Shown: positions 13,198 through 25,370 of the stretch, one piece after another
Layout: the number at the start of each line of letters is the position of its first letter
How positions within the stretch are numbered: the first letter of the stretch is position 1
Assembly (NCBI RefSeq): GCF_000485595.1
Contig: NW_014577195.1
Location: 238,413-302,412 of the forward strand
Source: Priapulus caudatus
Taxonomy: Eukaryota; Priapulida; Priapulimorpha; Priapulimorphida; Priapulidae
Reading direction: 5' to 3'
DNA: 64,000 nucleotides
The notes under the pieces: model-generated
What the model saw: the letters and a program-made list of their open reading frames with translations, nothing else
Told to the model about the DNA's origin: nothing
Database searches by the model: none
Translations under genes and position numbers: made by a program

Positions 13198-13310
13198 TCT
13201 CTGCTCAACACCCGTAGCAACATGTGACGTCACCTAACCGATTCGATCGGGGCGAAATTGCTTGGCAAACAATTCGGCGTTGACACCAGATTACCTGGTT
13301 TCGCACCTAT
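13198..13310 (-). repeat. Fragment of the foldback element seen at 32.0 kb
   Basis: The reverse complement matches 32035-32140. CTGCTCAACACCCGTAGCAA and ACATGTGACGTCACCTAAC are shared almost exactly, then similarity continues with substitutions (CAAACAATT, CCAGATTACC). It is an internal piece of that element without its ends. Confidence 0.75.
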
Positions 13311-13489
13311 TTCTTGTGGGTTTTAAGCAAACACGCAGTGGTGGAACTAGAGTTTATTTTGTCATAAGGTAGTGTGATTATGCATATGTCACGAAGTATT
13401 TGCTAGTCTAGTACTGGAGAAATTAGCGTGTAGATGCGCATATTAATTTTTTGTGGCATAAATATTTTTTCCTTTTTTCTCAACAGGAT

Positions 13490-13936
13490 ATCCAAGTTCT
13501 CAAACATTGGAAGCAATCCGGTACTCCTACGCTGCATACGATAACCAGTACTACGCCACGTTCGAAATCGAGGAGTGCTGACCAGAGACGAAGGCTGGAC
13601 GCCGAATGTAAAAAACGAACACGAATGACAGAGTCCCTAGAAGAAACAACACAACGCAGAGATGTAGATAAACATAATAAGCGACGACACAGAGAAGAAG
13701 AGGAAACAGAAAAGTGCAGAACATCAGTCAGGCAAGCGATGCAGAAACATAGAGCACAAAAAGCACCAGAGGAAAAAGAAAAGCGCAGAATATTAGTCAG
13801 GCAAGCGATGCAGACACATAGAGCAGAAGAAGATCCAATAACTCTATATTGGGCGTGCCAGCAAGATAGGGGGACTGTTACGCTGTGGCGGAGGTTTGCT
13901 ATACCCGATTGCTCGTTGTATGACGAAAAATTATAG
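13490..13936 (+). CDS. Basic/acidic repeat ORF, possible transposon-derived exon
   Basis: An open frame follows a strong acceptor (poly-T then CTCAACAG, ending at 13487) and runs to a TAG at 13936. It is very rich in R, K and E. It contains an imperfectly repeated module of the form ExExxK(C/R)R...VRQAMQ(K/T)HRA at least twice. Arg/Lys/Glu repeat modules of this style occur at the N-terminus of Helitron helicase proteins and related transposon proteins in invertebrates. That link is only a resemblance, since no Rep or helicase motif follows. It could also be an exon of an unknown coiled-coil protein. No partner exon was found. Confidence 0.35.
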   Translation: MQVLKHWKQSGTPTLHTITSTTPRSKSRSADQRRRLDAECKKRTRMTESLEETTQRRDVDKHNKRRHREEEETEKCRTSVRQAMQKHRAQKAPEEKEKRRILVRQAMQTHRAEEDPITLYWACQQDRGTVTLWRRFAIPDCSLYDEKL

Positions 13937-14500
13937 GATCTCGTAACGGATGTACTAGATAAAGAGGTGAAGCGGGTGGATTCGAGACATCACATTACAA
14001 TATTTTATAACATCTGTTAATTGCCTACAAGCCCTGCTACAAGTGATTTACATGTGTTCCCTTTCAAGTAAGAATTCATTAACGGGTAGTAGATCATTAT
14101 ATTATATTATCGATGACTTCCCTTACGGATTATAGAATATTATATAATACTGTTAGGTTACGTAAAGTATTGTTGGTAATATCGTAGATAAACTTGTGAT
14201 CGTGCTTGTGAGGTTTAAGTGTTGAGACATAATCTATTATATTCCTAAGTATTATAATAACCATTTAAATTTATAAATAATATCGGTAAATTTAAAATGA
14301 TGCTTATTGCGTTTAACAATAGGTAATCCCATGATTTACTTCTACATAGATTGAAATGCTTTTTCATTACCATTATGTTATTCAGCGGCTGCTTTACGTT
14401 TAATAAATACTCCTAGAAATGGACTCCCTGCCCTTCCGGAAACCCCTAAAAAGCGTATTGCCCATGACACTCTAGGCATCGCAGATCACAAATTGTAAAT
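13937..14500. other. No recognised gene or repeat
   Basis: AT-rich spacer between the ORF above and the palindrome near 14.5 kb. Confidence 0.4.
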
Positions 14501-14507
14501 TGGACCA

Positions 14508-14545
14508 AAAATCCAAGATCGACGGCCGGCGGCCATCTTGAATTC
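14508..14545. repeat. GC-rich palindrome
   Basis: CCAAGATCGACGGCC and GGCGGCCATCTTGAATTCC form a hairpin around a GCCGGC centre. The AAGATGGCCGCC half resembles a palindromic insertion motif common in marine invertebrate genomes. Confidence 0.6.
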
Positions 14546-14712
14546 CAGAGAAATCTCAACGTTGCGCAGGTAGCAAACCCAAGCTAAAGTCAGCTCTCCT
14601 AAACTATAAAAAAAAAATAAGAACACATTTCCATGACAAAAAAGTTCCAAAGTAATTTACATTGCCAGGGTTCAACATATAGAAGATATAAGGCGCCGGC
14701 GGCAAACGACTA

Positions 14713-17700
14713 ATATATATGTTTCTGTGATACATTCTGCACGCTATGTCAATTGCAATGCGTCGACTCCTATTTTCTGGACGATATGTAAACGAACGTC
14801 ACCAAAGAAGTAGTCGATGTAATTGCGATCGTCGCCCAACTGAGAATTTCACAATCATTCGACTCCTTTCTTATTCTGGTCCCAGGCGGACGGTAGTCTG
14901 TTAAGAAATGTATCGCAGCTTCAAGGCTTGAAAAATCAGTTTACCTGCATTTTAACTAGTTCTAGAAACGAGGCCGTTTCGAGGCGTAAAATATCACGTG
15001 AGGTAGCTTGGCGCGATTGCCAAAGAATGCTTATTTCTGTCGTCACTGGCATACGCTATACTATAGACGGGGTACCTCGAGTAAGCTACTTCACTGATAG
15101 TAACAGTTTCTGTTAGCGTTGTATAGAGGAATGATATATAAAAATAACTGCGTAGGAGCCGCGTCTAAACACACAAAAAGGATTTTCAAGGTGAATCGGT
15201 TTATCATTGGCTCGCGACTTAAAAAGGGTGGTGACGTAATTACTAGGTTTATAGTACATAGATTAATGGCGTTATGGGCCAATCACCCCTCATGTAATAG
15301 CCTAGTATGAACGAGGCAACGCGAAAACGAACTTACGCTTGTCTTTGCAATGTTGTCTATTAAGTCGTGACCGTGCCTATGGCGCGCTGTGCCTAAATCT
15401 CCGTGTCCCCGCCGACCCCGCCCCACTGCTCTTAACGCCTGCTGCCCTCTCCGCGAGCAACCAGAAAACCGCCATGATTATAACACTAAGCGATGTAAGC
15501 ATAGAATCTATATACAGATAGACATATCTATATAGACTTTATCATTAATTTCCAATGGATGAACCACTTATTGCCTTCTCTACCCACCCCTGCCCGTATG
15601 AATGCGCTTGTAGCTAATAACCAGCAGCACAAATTATGTTTTTGCGTGCTCTTGTGCTATTGGTGCTACCTAACGGTAGATGAACCGGTCGTTTGTTACT
15701 GACCAATGCTTAATTACTTAACCACCCGCATATTTCCTGCTAAAGTAACATGCAGATGACCGTTTACAATAATTTTATATGAGGCATTATACCCCGCGGT
15801 TGCTGATCTTATAAAATCGGTGTGCATATTTACTCACAAGCGTCTATAGATATTATGCTCCCCTCTTTTTGTTGCTCTTAAATGAATGAAACGATCACAA
15901 AACGAGACAACATATGGAAGCTCCGACTCGACAAGCTGTATTGGCCAAGACAACTTGTGCCCATTTATTGAAGATTTAAATCGATGTCGTTAAATCGGTA
16001 AGACGTCATGTTTACACCAAGCGCTGCGAATAGAAAGCGACAGCCTGCCAAAACGCTCGGAGCAAAACTAGATCGCCAGCCGCACCTAATACACATACAT
16101 CGCGAGCCGAACACCGATGTCGATCTTTGGCGAAAAAAACAAAAATAGAGAAAGAACGATGGATACGATTTTCGCTGTAAGCCCTGCGGCCCGTATTAAG
16201 TTCACTGGCACAGAGAGCCGGAATATATAGCCGCGATGCCTATAGGAGTCCATAGCCAACATGTGAGAGCCGAAAAAAACCACGAACCGCTTAGACCATA
16301 CACGGAGAGGAGCTTAAGTTAAATCTTAGAGCAAATCAATGTGGCAACGCGTAAAGGCGTAGCCAAGGGATCTAGGTAAACACGGTCACACGCAATGTTC
16401 AAACATGTCGCTTTACACGCAAAAATTGCCTATGTAAAAGGTGGAAATTAATATACATTTGTGTGTGCTCGTTTTCCTCTCCGTTGAATAACTGGGGGGT
16501 CTTGAGCATATCAATAGTTTAAATTGCTGCAACATTATGTTTCACTTTCTTTATACTATCCGTTCATAGAAATCTTCAGCAATTAATAACACATAATTGA
16601 CATAACGGTATTTCTCTTACAGGCGGAGGTTACGATGTTATTCGTCATAAATTATCATCTCACTTGAAAAGTGATTTTCCCCTTCCTTCTTGCATACAAT
16701 ATGCCAAAACTGCAACACACTCATACTTAAATTACATGACACAAAATAGGTGTCCCAAGGAAATATAGAAAATTACATTCAACTTCTATAAGTCGTGTGT
16801 ATCGCCTCGGCATGGATCTAACCACCACAGACAATCATGATGCGCGCACGCAGCCAGAAGGTTTTTAAGCAGTTCCATAGTTTCAACATCCTCATGTAAA
16901 GTTCTTTCTGGCTGCCGTGACAGAAATTCGGTAAACCTCACTGGGTTAATGCTTGAACGCTCTTCCTCTCGCGCTAGCTCTGGTTACCGTGGTGTGCCGC
17001 GCACTCGTGGGGAATAAAGATACAAATAGAGGGAACCACGCAAATAGATATAGCTATGGCTGTGTAGCCAGCCGCATATAAATAAAAAATAAATAATAAA
17101 TAATATATATAAATTATATATATATATATATATATGCTCTGGTGTAGCTAGGCTTCACGGTGTCATAGCAAGCGTAGTCGTTGTTCTAACTTAACTCTTT
17201 ATGCTCACTAATTAAACCCTCCTAAGTGCGCTATCGCAGTGCAGCACTGGAGTTGAACTAATACCGGTCCCTAACAACGCTTCCAAGCTCCCAACGTTAA
17301 ATTGCACTCTCGCGATTACGTAGTGCCAATTGATAGATTTCGTTTAGCCGTCGCTTTAAAACAAAGTGGTGGCTTTTTCATGACTAATATGGAGTGAGAA
17401 TTATATGTGATGACTATCGTTGACGATGCTACTAAAGAAATGCTAGTTATACTCCAATAATGAAGTGTCAATTAACAGAAATATCATTCTACGACTGGCT
17501 TCTTGAGATTTAATTTGCAATTCATATAATTATGTTTTCACAAGCGAACTCAACGATTTGTTAAACTCATTTCATTTTAGTAGATGATAGAATACGCAAT
17601 CATTAAAATGCTAAGCATCTAATCAGCCGAGGGGCGACCAATAGTTTGCCTGATTTATCTACAGCAATAGCAGGCATACCACATGTCATAATATAATCTA

Positions 17701-20330
17701 AAAATCTCTACTGATTACTTACCTACATCACATAAATAATAAACTTAACATAGACGACCGCATTCAGATAATTACGAAATTACCATTTACACGTGTCGTC
17801 TACAGCTTCTGAATGGAAAAACGTACGCCGCTGCATTCTTCAGAGGTCGACGGTGCCTTAATTTACTGCTTATCTTGCGTATCGCAAACTGTTTCTCTCT
17901 TGTCCACCAAGGAGAGCATTATTTCATTCCACTGATTCAATAAATGACTCACTTACTGGGTAAGAAATTCTGCATGGTTTACGACGCCTTAATTATGGAA
18001 TAATAAATTGTACAGGCTGTTAGACGCACCCATATGTTTTCCAGCGGTTCACTGCTGTACTTGTAACTCAGCTGACATTCGATCTTATACTATTACCTTC
18101 TAACATACAACGCATGTTACGTCTATGACAAATTTTATCGATTTTCGCTCTACGAAATGAGTTCATCCGACTAAGCATGACCCTGCAAACGTATTAGTCA
18201 TTTCCATTGATCTTGGCCATCTCAATTCTGTGCCAAGCAAGTTTCATCACGGACTTCCGTTCTCATGGAGCGTCACGCGCCATGATCGATATACCCGTCC
18301 ATCACATAACAGCTTCTCGGGCAGCCAACGGCAAAATCACCACACATCTGCCAACGTCAGCACTTTGGGCGTATGTAGTTTTTTGATCTCGGGATATTAG
18401 TAGCTACCGTCTCTCTTCTCGACGATTTCAATATACCTACACGCGAACAAAAGCTCATTGAAAGGAAGGTTTCATTTTGCCCTTTTGACGTTTTTGCCCA
18501 GAAGCGATAATAATGTATTCGCGAGTTCTACTCTCGTCTTATTAGCCTGTAGCACTCGCAGCATGGCCGCGCACCTGCCCCTATTTATCGCTCGTGAGGC
18601 AGACGCCCGCGCTTCGTGCCCGCCTGCTCCGGCCACAAAGGAGCACTCCATTGTCAGCGGCCCGTAACAATGCGCGGCGCTGCAGCGGACACCCTCGGCA
18701 CGGCCTCGGCACGTGTCGGCCCGTTGTTCATCCCGAGTTCGCTCATTACGACCCACGAACGCGTGAATGTCTGCTTTGCATACGCGTGCAGACCTTCGAA
18801 TGCTGCTTATCCGTCGCTGTGCTAAGCCACAAACACGAAACGTCGAGAGAAGGACGTCGTTTAATTTATTACAAGCCCCGGGGGGTTGCTTAGTAATGCT
18901 TTGATGTCGAAGATAGATTATCGTGTGTTTAACATGGAGTAAGTACGATTGCGCGCTCACGATAGTATATATACCCTTTTCCTGTAACTGGAACATACTG
19001 CAGTGAGTTTGTGCTGCGCTCTGACACCGACTGTTTCGTCATTACAAGAAATAAATGCGTCGTTTCATTCGCACACAGCCTAGAAGTCCTCTGGCGGATG
19101 AAACAAGCTGGTGCTTGTTTAGACCTATACATGAGTTGAATTAATAAAGACTAGATGTGTTCAAATGTCTCAAGAGTAGCACGGAAGTATAAAATGGCTG
19201 TAAAATATTTTAGTTTGACATTTGTATACACGAGCAGGTATTTAATACATCATAGTCTAAAATTCGCAATAAAACATGTCTTACTCTTAGGCAAACAAGA
19301 AAATATTAGAGAAAAACAAGAATTAAGGAAACAAAAAATGCTTCACGGCGTTATTTAGAGTTTTCTTAGGCAGTAATTTATTTCAGTACAGTCTTACAAA
19401 CAATAGGATCTGAGTCGCTTTTAGCCACTGAAGCTGTACTACTACTCGATGCAATACTCGAACAGATTGAAGTTAGCTGCTAAGAATGTGCGTGCTTAAG
19501 ATTCTGGGGCCTAGACAAAATTGCCAATTATTAATTATACAGATCAATTGCTAGACGGTCGGTTGTGTTAAATACGATGTTTATATATTTATTAAACTTA
19601 AGTTCAATTACAGATGTTGTCAGTAAATTATTCTTCACATAAATATTACTGCTTCTGACTAATTCATCTCAACAAAACGCTCAGCTCATATCTCCCCAAT
19701 TACAAAACAGCTCAAAACCATGCATAAATATCAATGAAGCTTATCAGTACGAACGTCTCAGACATACACTAATGTTTAGGCAATACTCCCTAACCACTAA
19801 TATATGCATGATCTATGCTAGTAGGGTAATATTACATAGAGATTCATAATATAAGTTCTCCACTACGTATTGTAGTTTGCGCTGAGAGACGATTCGAAAT
19901 GTACTCTTTCTACTCAATATACTCTAGATATAACCATATCTCCTGAGAGACTTTGTCCAGTGTCGCAGGTCTGGCTGCTCGATAATGCTTCAAGTATTTG
20001 AGTACACTTAAGTACATCTACAATACTTACTGCGGGAAATGCCTACTCGTCGTATCAGTCATTTTACGTGCGTCTACGCCGCTTCTGGCACCAGCGCCGG
20101 TTTAAAAATATGCATAGTCATTCGCCAGAGCTGTCTGAAAGACTCACGGATAGGATTTAGGCACAAATATTATGAAAGCTTGGTCCCTCTCGCTTAAGTA
20201 ATTTAGAGTCTCAGGTATGGGTGCCTAATATCGATATAACTAAGTTTTTATTATGTCTGATAACGCTAATATGCCTATCTAAGACCGATATCTCATATAA
20301 CTCCATACTTCCCTACACGTATCTGAAAAT
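14713..20330 (+). repeat. Segmental duplication, copy B
   Basis: Direct-oriented copy of 5301-10380, starting at TATATATGTTTCTGTGATAC. Up to about 19130 it aligns closely, with frequent one-base indels (for example GCATACGCTATAATAGAC in A versus GGCATACGCTATACTATAGAC in B). From about 19130 to 20330 it still follows copy A in order (CTAGACGGTCGGTTGTGTTA and ATTACATAGAGAT are shared) but with far more differences. The usual cause is a poorly corrected long-read consensus. Confidence 0.88.
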
Positions 20331-20534
20331 TTCGCCAATATACTTATAAATTATTAACAATTACTATGCACATTCATATTGACGTTCAGCCGCGCCGACG
20401 TGCTTGTAGATGTGTGTGTTTGTGGCCAGTTGTTGTGATGTTGTTGTGAGATGATAGTTGTCGAGGTAGATGCGTACGAATGTCTACTCGCCGTGCTAGC
20501 TGCCTAGTGCCGTGCTGTGTTGGATCCGTGCACG

Positions 20535-20765
20535 TACACACACACACGCACCTACGCGCACGCACGCACCGCGCACACACCCACACACCAACAACCACCT
20601 CGGGCGGCCCACACACAACCACAGCACGCCGTGACCAACGCACGCACACGCACAACTCGGCACGCACACACACCAGTCACACACACACAAACTGCACACA
20701 CACCACACACACAACACATCGGCGCTGTGTGTGTGTGCTGTGACTGTGCGTGCGTGCGTGCCGCG
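20535..20765. repeat. AC/GT low-complexity tract
   Basis: A long CACA/CGCA-rich tract that flips to GTGT/CGTG after about 20725, giving a weak inverted arrangement. The open frames here are artefacts. Confidence 0.93.
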
Positions 20766-20948
20766 TAGCGTAGCGCGCTGTGTGTCCGTGATCATAGTTT
20801 ACGTGGCGTATGATGTGATGTTATAGGGGTATGAGCGTAAGTAGCACTTGTATCTCTTCGTTTTCTAAATGGCTCTAAATTACAGTGTATTATATTTATG
20901 ATATTTATAATTTTTATACGTAGTTATGTATTTATATTTTTAATATAT

Positions 20949-20973
20949 NNNNNNNNNNNNNNNNNNNNNNNNN
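20949..20973. other. Assembly gap (25 N)
   Basis: A run of 25 undetermined bases. The fixed length equals that of the second gap, so the true gap size is unknown. Confidence 1.
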
Positions 20974-22275
20974 CTACTCTTGGAGGTGGACAGACTATAG
21001 ATGACTTAAGTGTCCTTCGCCACTCCCGTTGCTTAAAACTGATTAAAATTGTACTTCTCTACATGTTAATCTATAATCTTTTAATAACGAATGTACTCTG
21101 TATTATCATGATAATTCTATATGCAACAAAATAAACTGATATTTCAATCAATTACACATCAATCAATACTCTTCAGAAATGAAAGTGTCGCAATGACACA
21201 GACTCACACAAAAAAGGACACAACAGAGAGGGCGGGGAGAATTCAAGTCAGTTTTTAATTGAGCACACCACTCGACGTACATTATAGAAACGAAGCGAGT
21301 ATATATGGAGAACTCCCATTATATACTCTTTGATAATATATATGTGTAATTTTTTATGCTGAAATAATAAATGAATATTATATATAAAATTCATAAATTA
21401 ATTTATAAAAACCAAAATGAATCACAATTTGTTGACGGTAGTGCCGCTATACCCGCTTTGTATGTTGTGCGCTAGCATAACTCATCTATAATTTATATCA
21501 TACATAATAATAATATTATAATAATTAATAATTAGTATAAATCATAATATGTTCATAGCAGAAATTCTGCATTTAAGATATTCGTAATATGAAATCTTGC
21601 CCTAATAGCGACCGACGGGTGTGGACACCACAGCACTGTTTGTTATCTGCGCTGTCTATATAATATGCTATATAATTGCAAAAAACCCTACCTAATTGCC
21701 ATATTTTTTCAAATATTATAACCCTAGCCTTATTTCATTCACATTATCCAAAAATGAGCAAAGATACGTTAGAACCTTGAACTGGACTAATGGCAATTCC
21801 CATTTTTGCCAAAAATTGCCGCTGGCTCGGGAAAGTACGTCGACTGGCGCTGCTCCAAAATTAGCGCGGTTAATATGGGAGCATATAGCGAGTATACAAC
21901 TATACCCATTTCAAACATTGTGGGCCAAAACGGTTTCCTACGTTATCGTTTGACCGAAGCGAAAACACGCGTCGTTGACGGAAGACGTACGACGGACGAC
22001 GAAACCCATTGGCAAATAGCTCAGGCTTGACGATGTTCAAGGGTGAGCTTAAAAACGGCCGAGTATTTTATATACATGTGTGTTGAAACCAAATTCATGG
22101 CATGTTTTTGTGTCATAAATTTCGATTTTTGTTTATGGTTGGATTTTTATATCACTATAACATATCGATTTTATATCCACATCATAACATTCGATTTATC
22201 CACATATTAAGCATATTTATCAATATAAAATTTCGATATTATCGCGGCGATATTATTTATTTTTATATCAAAAAT
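20974..22275. other. AT-rich stretch, no gene recognised
   Basis: The open frames at 21696-22030 have no family signature. A short palindrome inside (21297-21335) is listed separately. Confidence 0.4.
21297..21335. repeat. Short palindrome of the CARGAG family (TATAATGGGAG subtype)
   Basis: GAGTATATATGGAGA pairs with the right end CTCCCATTATATACTCTTTG. The right end is the reverse complement of the left end of the palindrome at 39707, so the two belong to one family. Confidence 0.75.
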
Positions 22276-22880
22276 AGAGAATCGAATGATTCGATGCGCT
22301 GAATCGAATGATTTGATGCTGCGCATGAATCGAATGATTCGCGATGCCGAGACGCGTGATCGAATGATTCGATGCGTGAATCTGATCATGTTTCGAGAAC
22401 TGCGTAGATCGAGATCATTCGATGTGCGTGAAATCGAATTGATGCCATCGAATCATTATTGATGCCGTGAACTCGAATCATGTCGAGTGACCGCGTGATT
22501 CCGAATGCCATCTCGATGGGTGAATCGAATGATTCGATGGTCCCGTCAGGCGCATGAATCGAATGATTCGCATGCGTCGTGAAATCGGAGATGATTCGAG
22601 TTGCTGTTGCAATCGAATGACTTCGATGCCTGTGAATCGAATTAGTTCCGCATGCCTTGTTGAATCGATATCATTCGATGCGTGAATCGAATGACTGCCA
22701 TCGAATCTTTGATGCGTTTGAATCGAATCATTCGATGCGTGATCGAATGATTCAGAGTGGCTGTGAATCGAATGATTCGATGCGTGAAAGTCGAATGATT
22801 CCATCGAATCATCTCGATTTCACGCATCGAATGATGCACTCGAATCATTCGATTCACGTATCGGATGATTCGATCCTGAA
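22276..22880. repeat. Degenerate palindromic satellite, GAATCGAATGATTCGATGCG unit
   Basis: The core ATCGAATGATTCGAT, itself a palindrome, is repeated some 20 times with spacers such as GCGTGA and many small indels. The orientation can flip, as at 22800-22870. A short outlier sits at 26040-26085. The open frames (RFTHRMIRF, SNDSMRES) are translations of the satellite. Confidence 0.9.
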
Positions 22881-23049
22881 ATTTAATCTATTACCTTGCC
22901 ACTGTTTCCGAATCTGAGGCGCCATCTATCAAACAACTCTGGAGCAAAACGGGCCACTAGTTTTCAACTTCATAATACAATACAAAAACTATATCAAATA
23001 CATAATGCTGACAATCTCATTCTTAGCATTTTGGCGTAGGATTGGATGT

Positions 23050-23450
23050 AGAGGATTGGCCGCGAGAAGACGGCAGGAGCGTAGAGCGCAGAGTGCGAAG
23101 AATGTGGAGGACAGTAGAGGAGCGGGTAGAAGCTGAGTGGAGTAGAAGGGGAGGAAGTTGTGTGGGGAAGGAGAAGTGGCAAGAATGGGGGAGGAGGTAG
23201 AGGACGGGGGTGAGAACGGTTGGTGGAGGAGAAAGTAGGGAGGAGGTGGCGCGAGGAGGCAGAGCGAGAAGTTGGTGACGGCAGGGAGGGGGTCGAGGGT
23301 GGTAAGTGAGTGAGTGAGAAAGGGAGGGAGGCGATCGAGAGGTGCGCTGCAGTGAGAGAGAAGAGGGAGGGAGGAAGCAGGGGGTCGAGGTGCGTAAGTT
23401 GACGCTGAGATGGAGGGAGGGAGGGGAGGAGGGAGAGAGATGTGCCAGCG
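23050..23450. repeat. Purine-rich (G/A) tract, about 400 bp
   Basis: The plus strand is largely G and A (for example GGGAGGAGGTGGCGCGAGGA) with few pyrimidines. The apparent 169 and 161 aa minus-strand frames, rich in P, S and L, are a by-product of this skew. Confidence 0.85.
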
Positions 23451-23575
23451 ATCGAGCGTCTTGTGACTCACCAAGCGCCGCCAGAATGCACAATATATTG
23501 TAGCGGCGCAAATTCCAGCACGCAGGACCCAATGTGATGGCTCGATGGACCGGCCCGAACGAACGACGAACGCTG
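23440..23575 (-). repeat. Dispersed repeat with ACAATATATTGT core, copy 2 (inverted)
   Basis: The reverse complement matches 12170-12330. AGAATGCACAATATATTGTA is shared, then CAAATTCCAGCACGC, then a short CGAA microsatellite (23555-23572). It borders the purine-rich tract. Confidence 0.8.
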
Positions 23576-23837
23576 AAATGATTATTATGCTTGCATAAAG
23601 ATCAACCGATTAAAACAAAAATCGCACATTATTGAAACAAAATAGTATTGCCGGATACGATAGAAAAAACGATCTTGCTGCTTCTTTTAAAGGTTAGAAA
23701 TAGGAGAATAGAGCTGCTGAGTGAATAAAATTATTGTCGTTGTCAATACCCGCTGGAGTTGCCGTGTCTACTTTATTACTTGATGGCCAAAATCTCGTTG
23801 ATAAACGGTTAGTCGAAAAAAAAACCATATTCAACAA

Positions 23838-24196
23838 CAAGGTAACCCGGGTAATTACTTGGAAGCCATGCCGCATAGATACATGCTTCTACGGCTATTT
23901 ACTAACCATAACGTTCCTTTCGCCAACGTTTTTGAATGCGTTATTTTATGGTTCGTATGAAGTGAAACGTTTTTTACCAAAACGTCGTAACAACCGTTGT
24001 CTAATGGAAATGCCGCGGCGCCTGCCACATTAGGTGTCTCATTTCTTGTTTTTATAGCGTGATGTTTATGTTATTTTAAAACGTTGCTCAAAAACGTTCT
24101 ATTACGGTTAGTTAGGAACGGACTTACATAATCTTTATAATTTAAGTTAATTGAAAAACGTTTGCCAAAATCGTTTGTTAATGGCCCTGTCACACA
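23838..24196 (+). repeat. AACGTTT-rich dispersed repeat, copy 2
   Basis: Collinear with 10425-10716, from GGTAACCCGGGTAATTACTT to AATGGCCCTGTCACACA, with an extra insertion of about 30-40 bp near 24010-24045. Confidence 0.85.
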
Positions 24197-24440
24197 TTTT
24201 ATATTAGCCCCACACAGAGCGTATTGCAGAGGGTTTTCTATTATCGTACTCAATCTTGATATTCTTTAACTGGTTGTGCTGCTAGCGAGAAAATATAGAG
24301 AGCGTAGACCTACATATATTTGCACACTGACTTGGCAACGCGTATATTTGGTTGCAGTGTATAGCAGTGTATCGATGCTCAATAGTGGCAACATAGATAT
24401 CACAACACAATATTTATGATATATGATTATATATATATAT

Positions 24441-24503
24441 CAGGAGTAGATAATAGGGTAATTAAATAGGGTAATAAAACCCTAACCCTATTATCTACTC
24501 CTG
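24441..24503. repeat. 63 bp palindrome: CARGAG ends, TTAGGG-like centre
   Basis: The left end CAGGAGTAGATAATAGGG and right end CCCTATTATCTACTCCTG are exact reverse complements. The centre holds ATAGGGTAATAAAACCCTAACCC. The ends are identical to those of the elements at 43120 and 44222. It sits in a TA-rich site. Confidence 0.92.
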
Positions 24504-24658
24504 ATATATATGTGTGTGTGTGTGTATATATATATGTATGATATGTATCATATGAGTGGCAAACAATGATTTAGCGACATCTGGCGGAAACGAGCGCGAG
24601 TTTCTTCTAGTCACACGCGCCAACGTTCTATAGTAGTTACAAGAAACTATAGACATTA

Positions 24659-24900
24659 TTACCTCCGCCAAGGATTATTATGTTTTCGCCCCTGTTAGTT
24701 TCTTGGTTTGTTGGTTTGTTGGTTTGTTGGTTTGTTTGTCTGCAACAGGAAATCTGAAAACGTTACGGACGGATTTTGAAGATTTTTTTGGACGGGTACG
24801 TTGGTCTTGGGCCAAGAACCAATCGATTAGATTTTGGTGGTGATCCGGATCCAGATCTGGATCCAGGAATTTTTTGAAGGATTTCTCATCATTGATGGTA
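24659..24900 (+). mobile_element. ACCTCCGCCAAGG-type non-autonomous element
   Basis: It starts ACCTCCGCCAAGG, has a GGTTTGTTGGTTTGTTTGTC tract at 24705-24740, then ACGGACGGATTTTGAAGATT, TTGGGCCAAGAACCAA and GATCCGGATCCAGATCTGG. This order is typical of a short interspersed element widespread in marine invertebrates and fish. It has no coding capacity. The 3' end is unclear. Confidence 0.65.
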
Positions 24901-25272
24901 GTGTAGCGGTTTACTCTCTTGCGACTAGCCCGTGACTTTATGTCTACTGTATTCGCCTGGTACGTGTGTCTAGGAGTTTATGATGTGTCACCGCGGCGTT
25001 AAACCTGACTACAAATTAGATCGATAGCTATATATAGTTTGGGCAAGTAAAAGTGAACAAACTTGGAAATCATAGGCTACGAAATGCTATCTCATTACCA
25101 TGAGATTATTATGTTATATCATTACCATGACTTCTTATCGACTTTCTTCAATGTGTTTGGCATCTTTGTTAAAATAATAAATGACTATATTAGATAATTT
25201 GACATCTGTTAGAGAAATCCCTTCCTAGTTTGCCCATAGATGTAGAATCTATAAATATTATGTATATATCTA

Positions 25273-25370
25273 TATTAAGAGTACATAATTAATAGAGATC
25301 TATTATGTATATCTATTATATGAATCTCTATTATGTATCTATTAAGTACCTCTATTATGTACTCTTGATC
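25273..25370. repeat. Palindrome cluster, GAGTACATAAT subtype
   Basis: TAAGAGTACATAATTAATAG at the left pairs with CTCTATTATGTACTCTTGA at the right. The ATCTATTATGTAT units between them suggest nested or tandem insertions. Confidence 0.75.

Noticed and set aside
22276-22880. Possible CRISPR-like array
   Set aside because: The spacers are not unique, the units are palindromic satellite with indels, and the DNA is clearly animal.
22989-23532. Minus-strand P/S/L-rich frames of 161-169 aa
   Set aside because: They result from the purine-rich strand asymmetry. No domain and no splice support.
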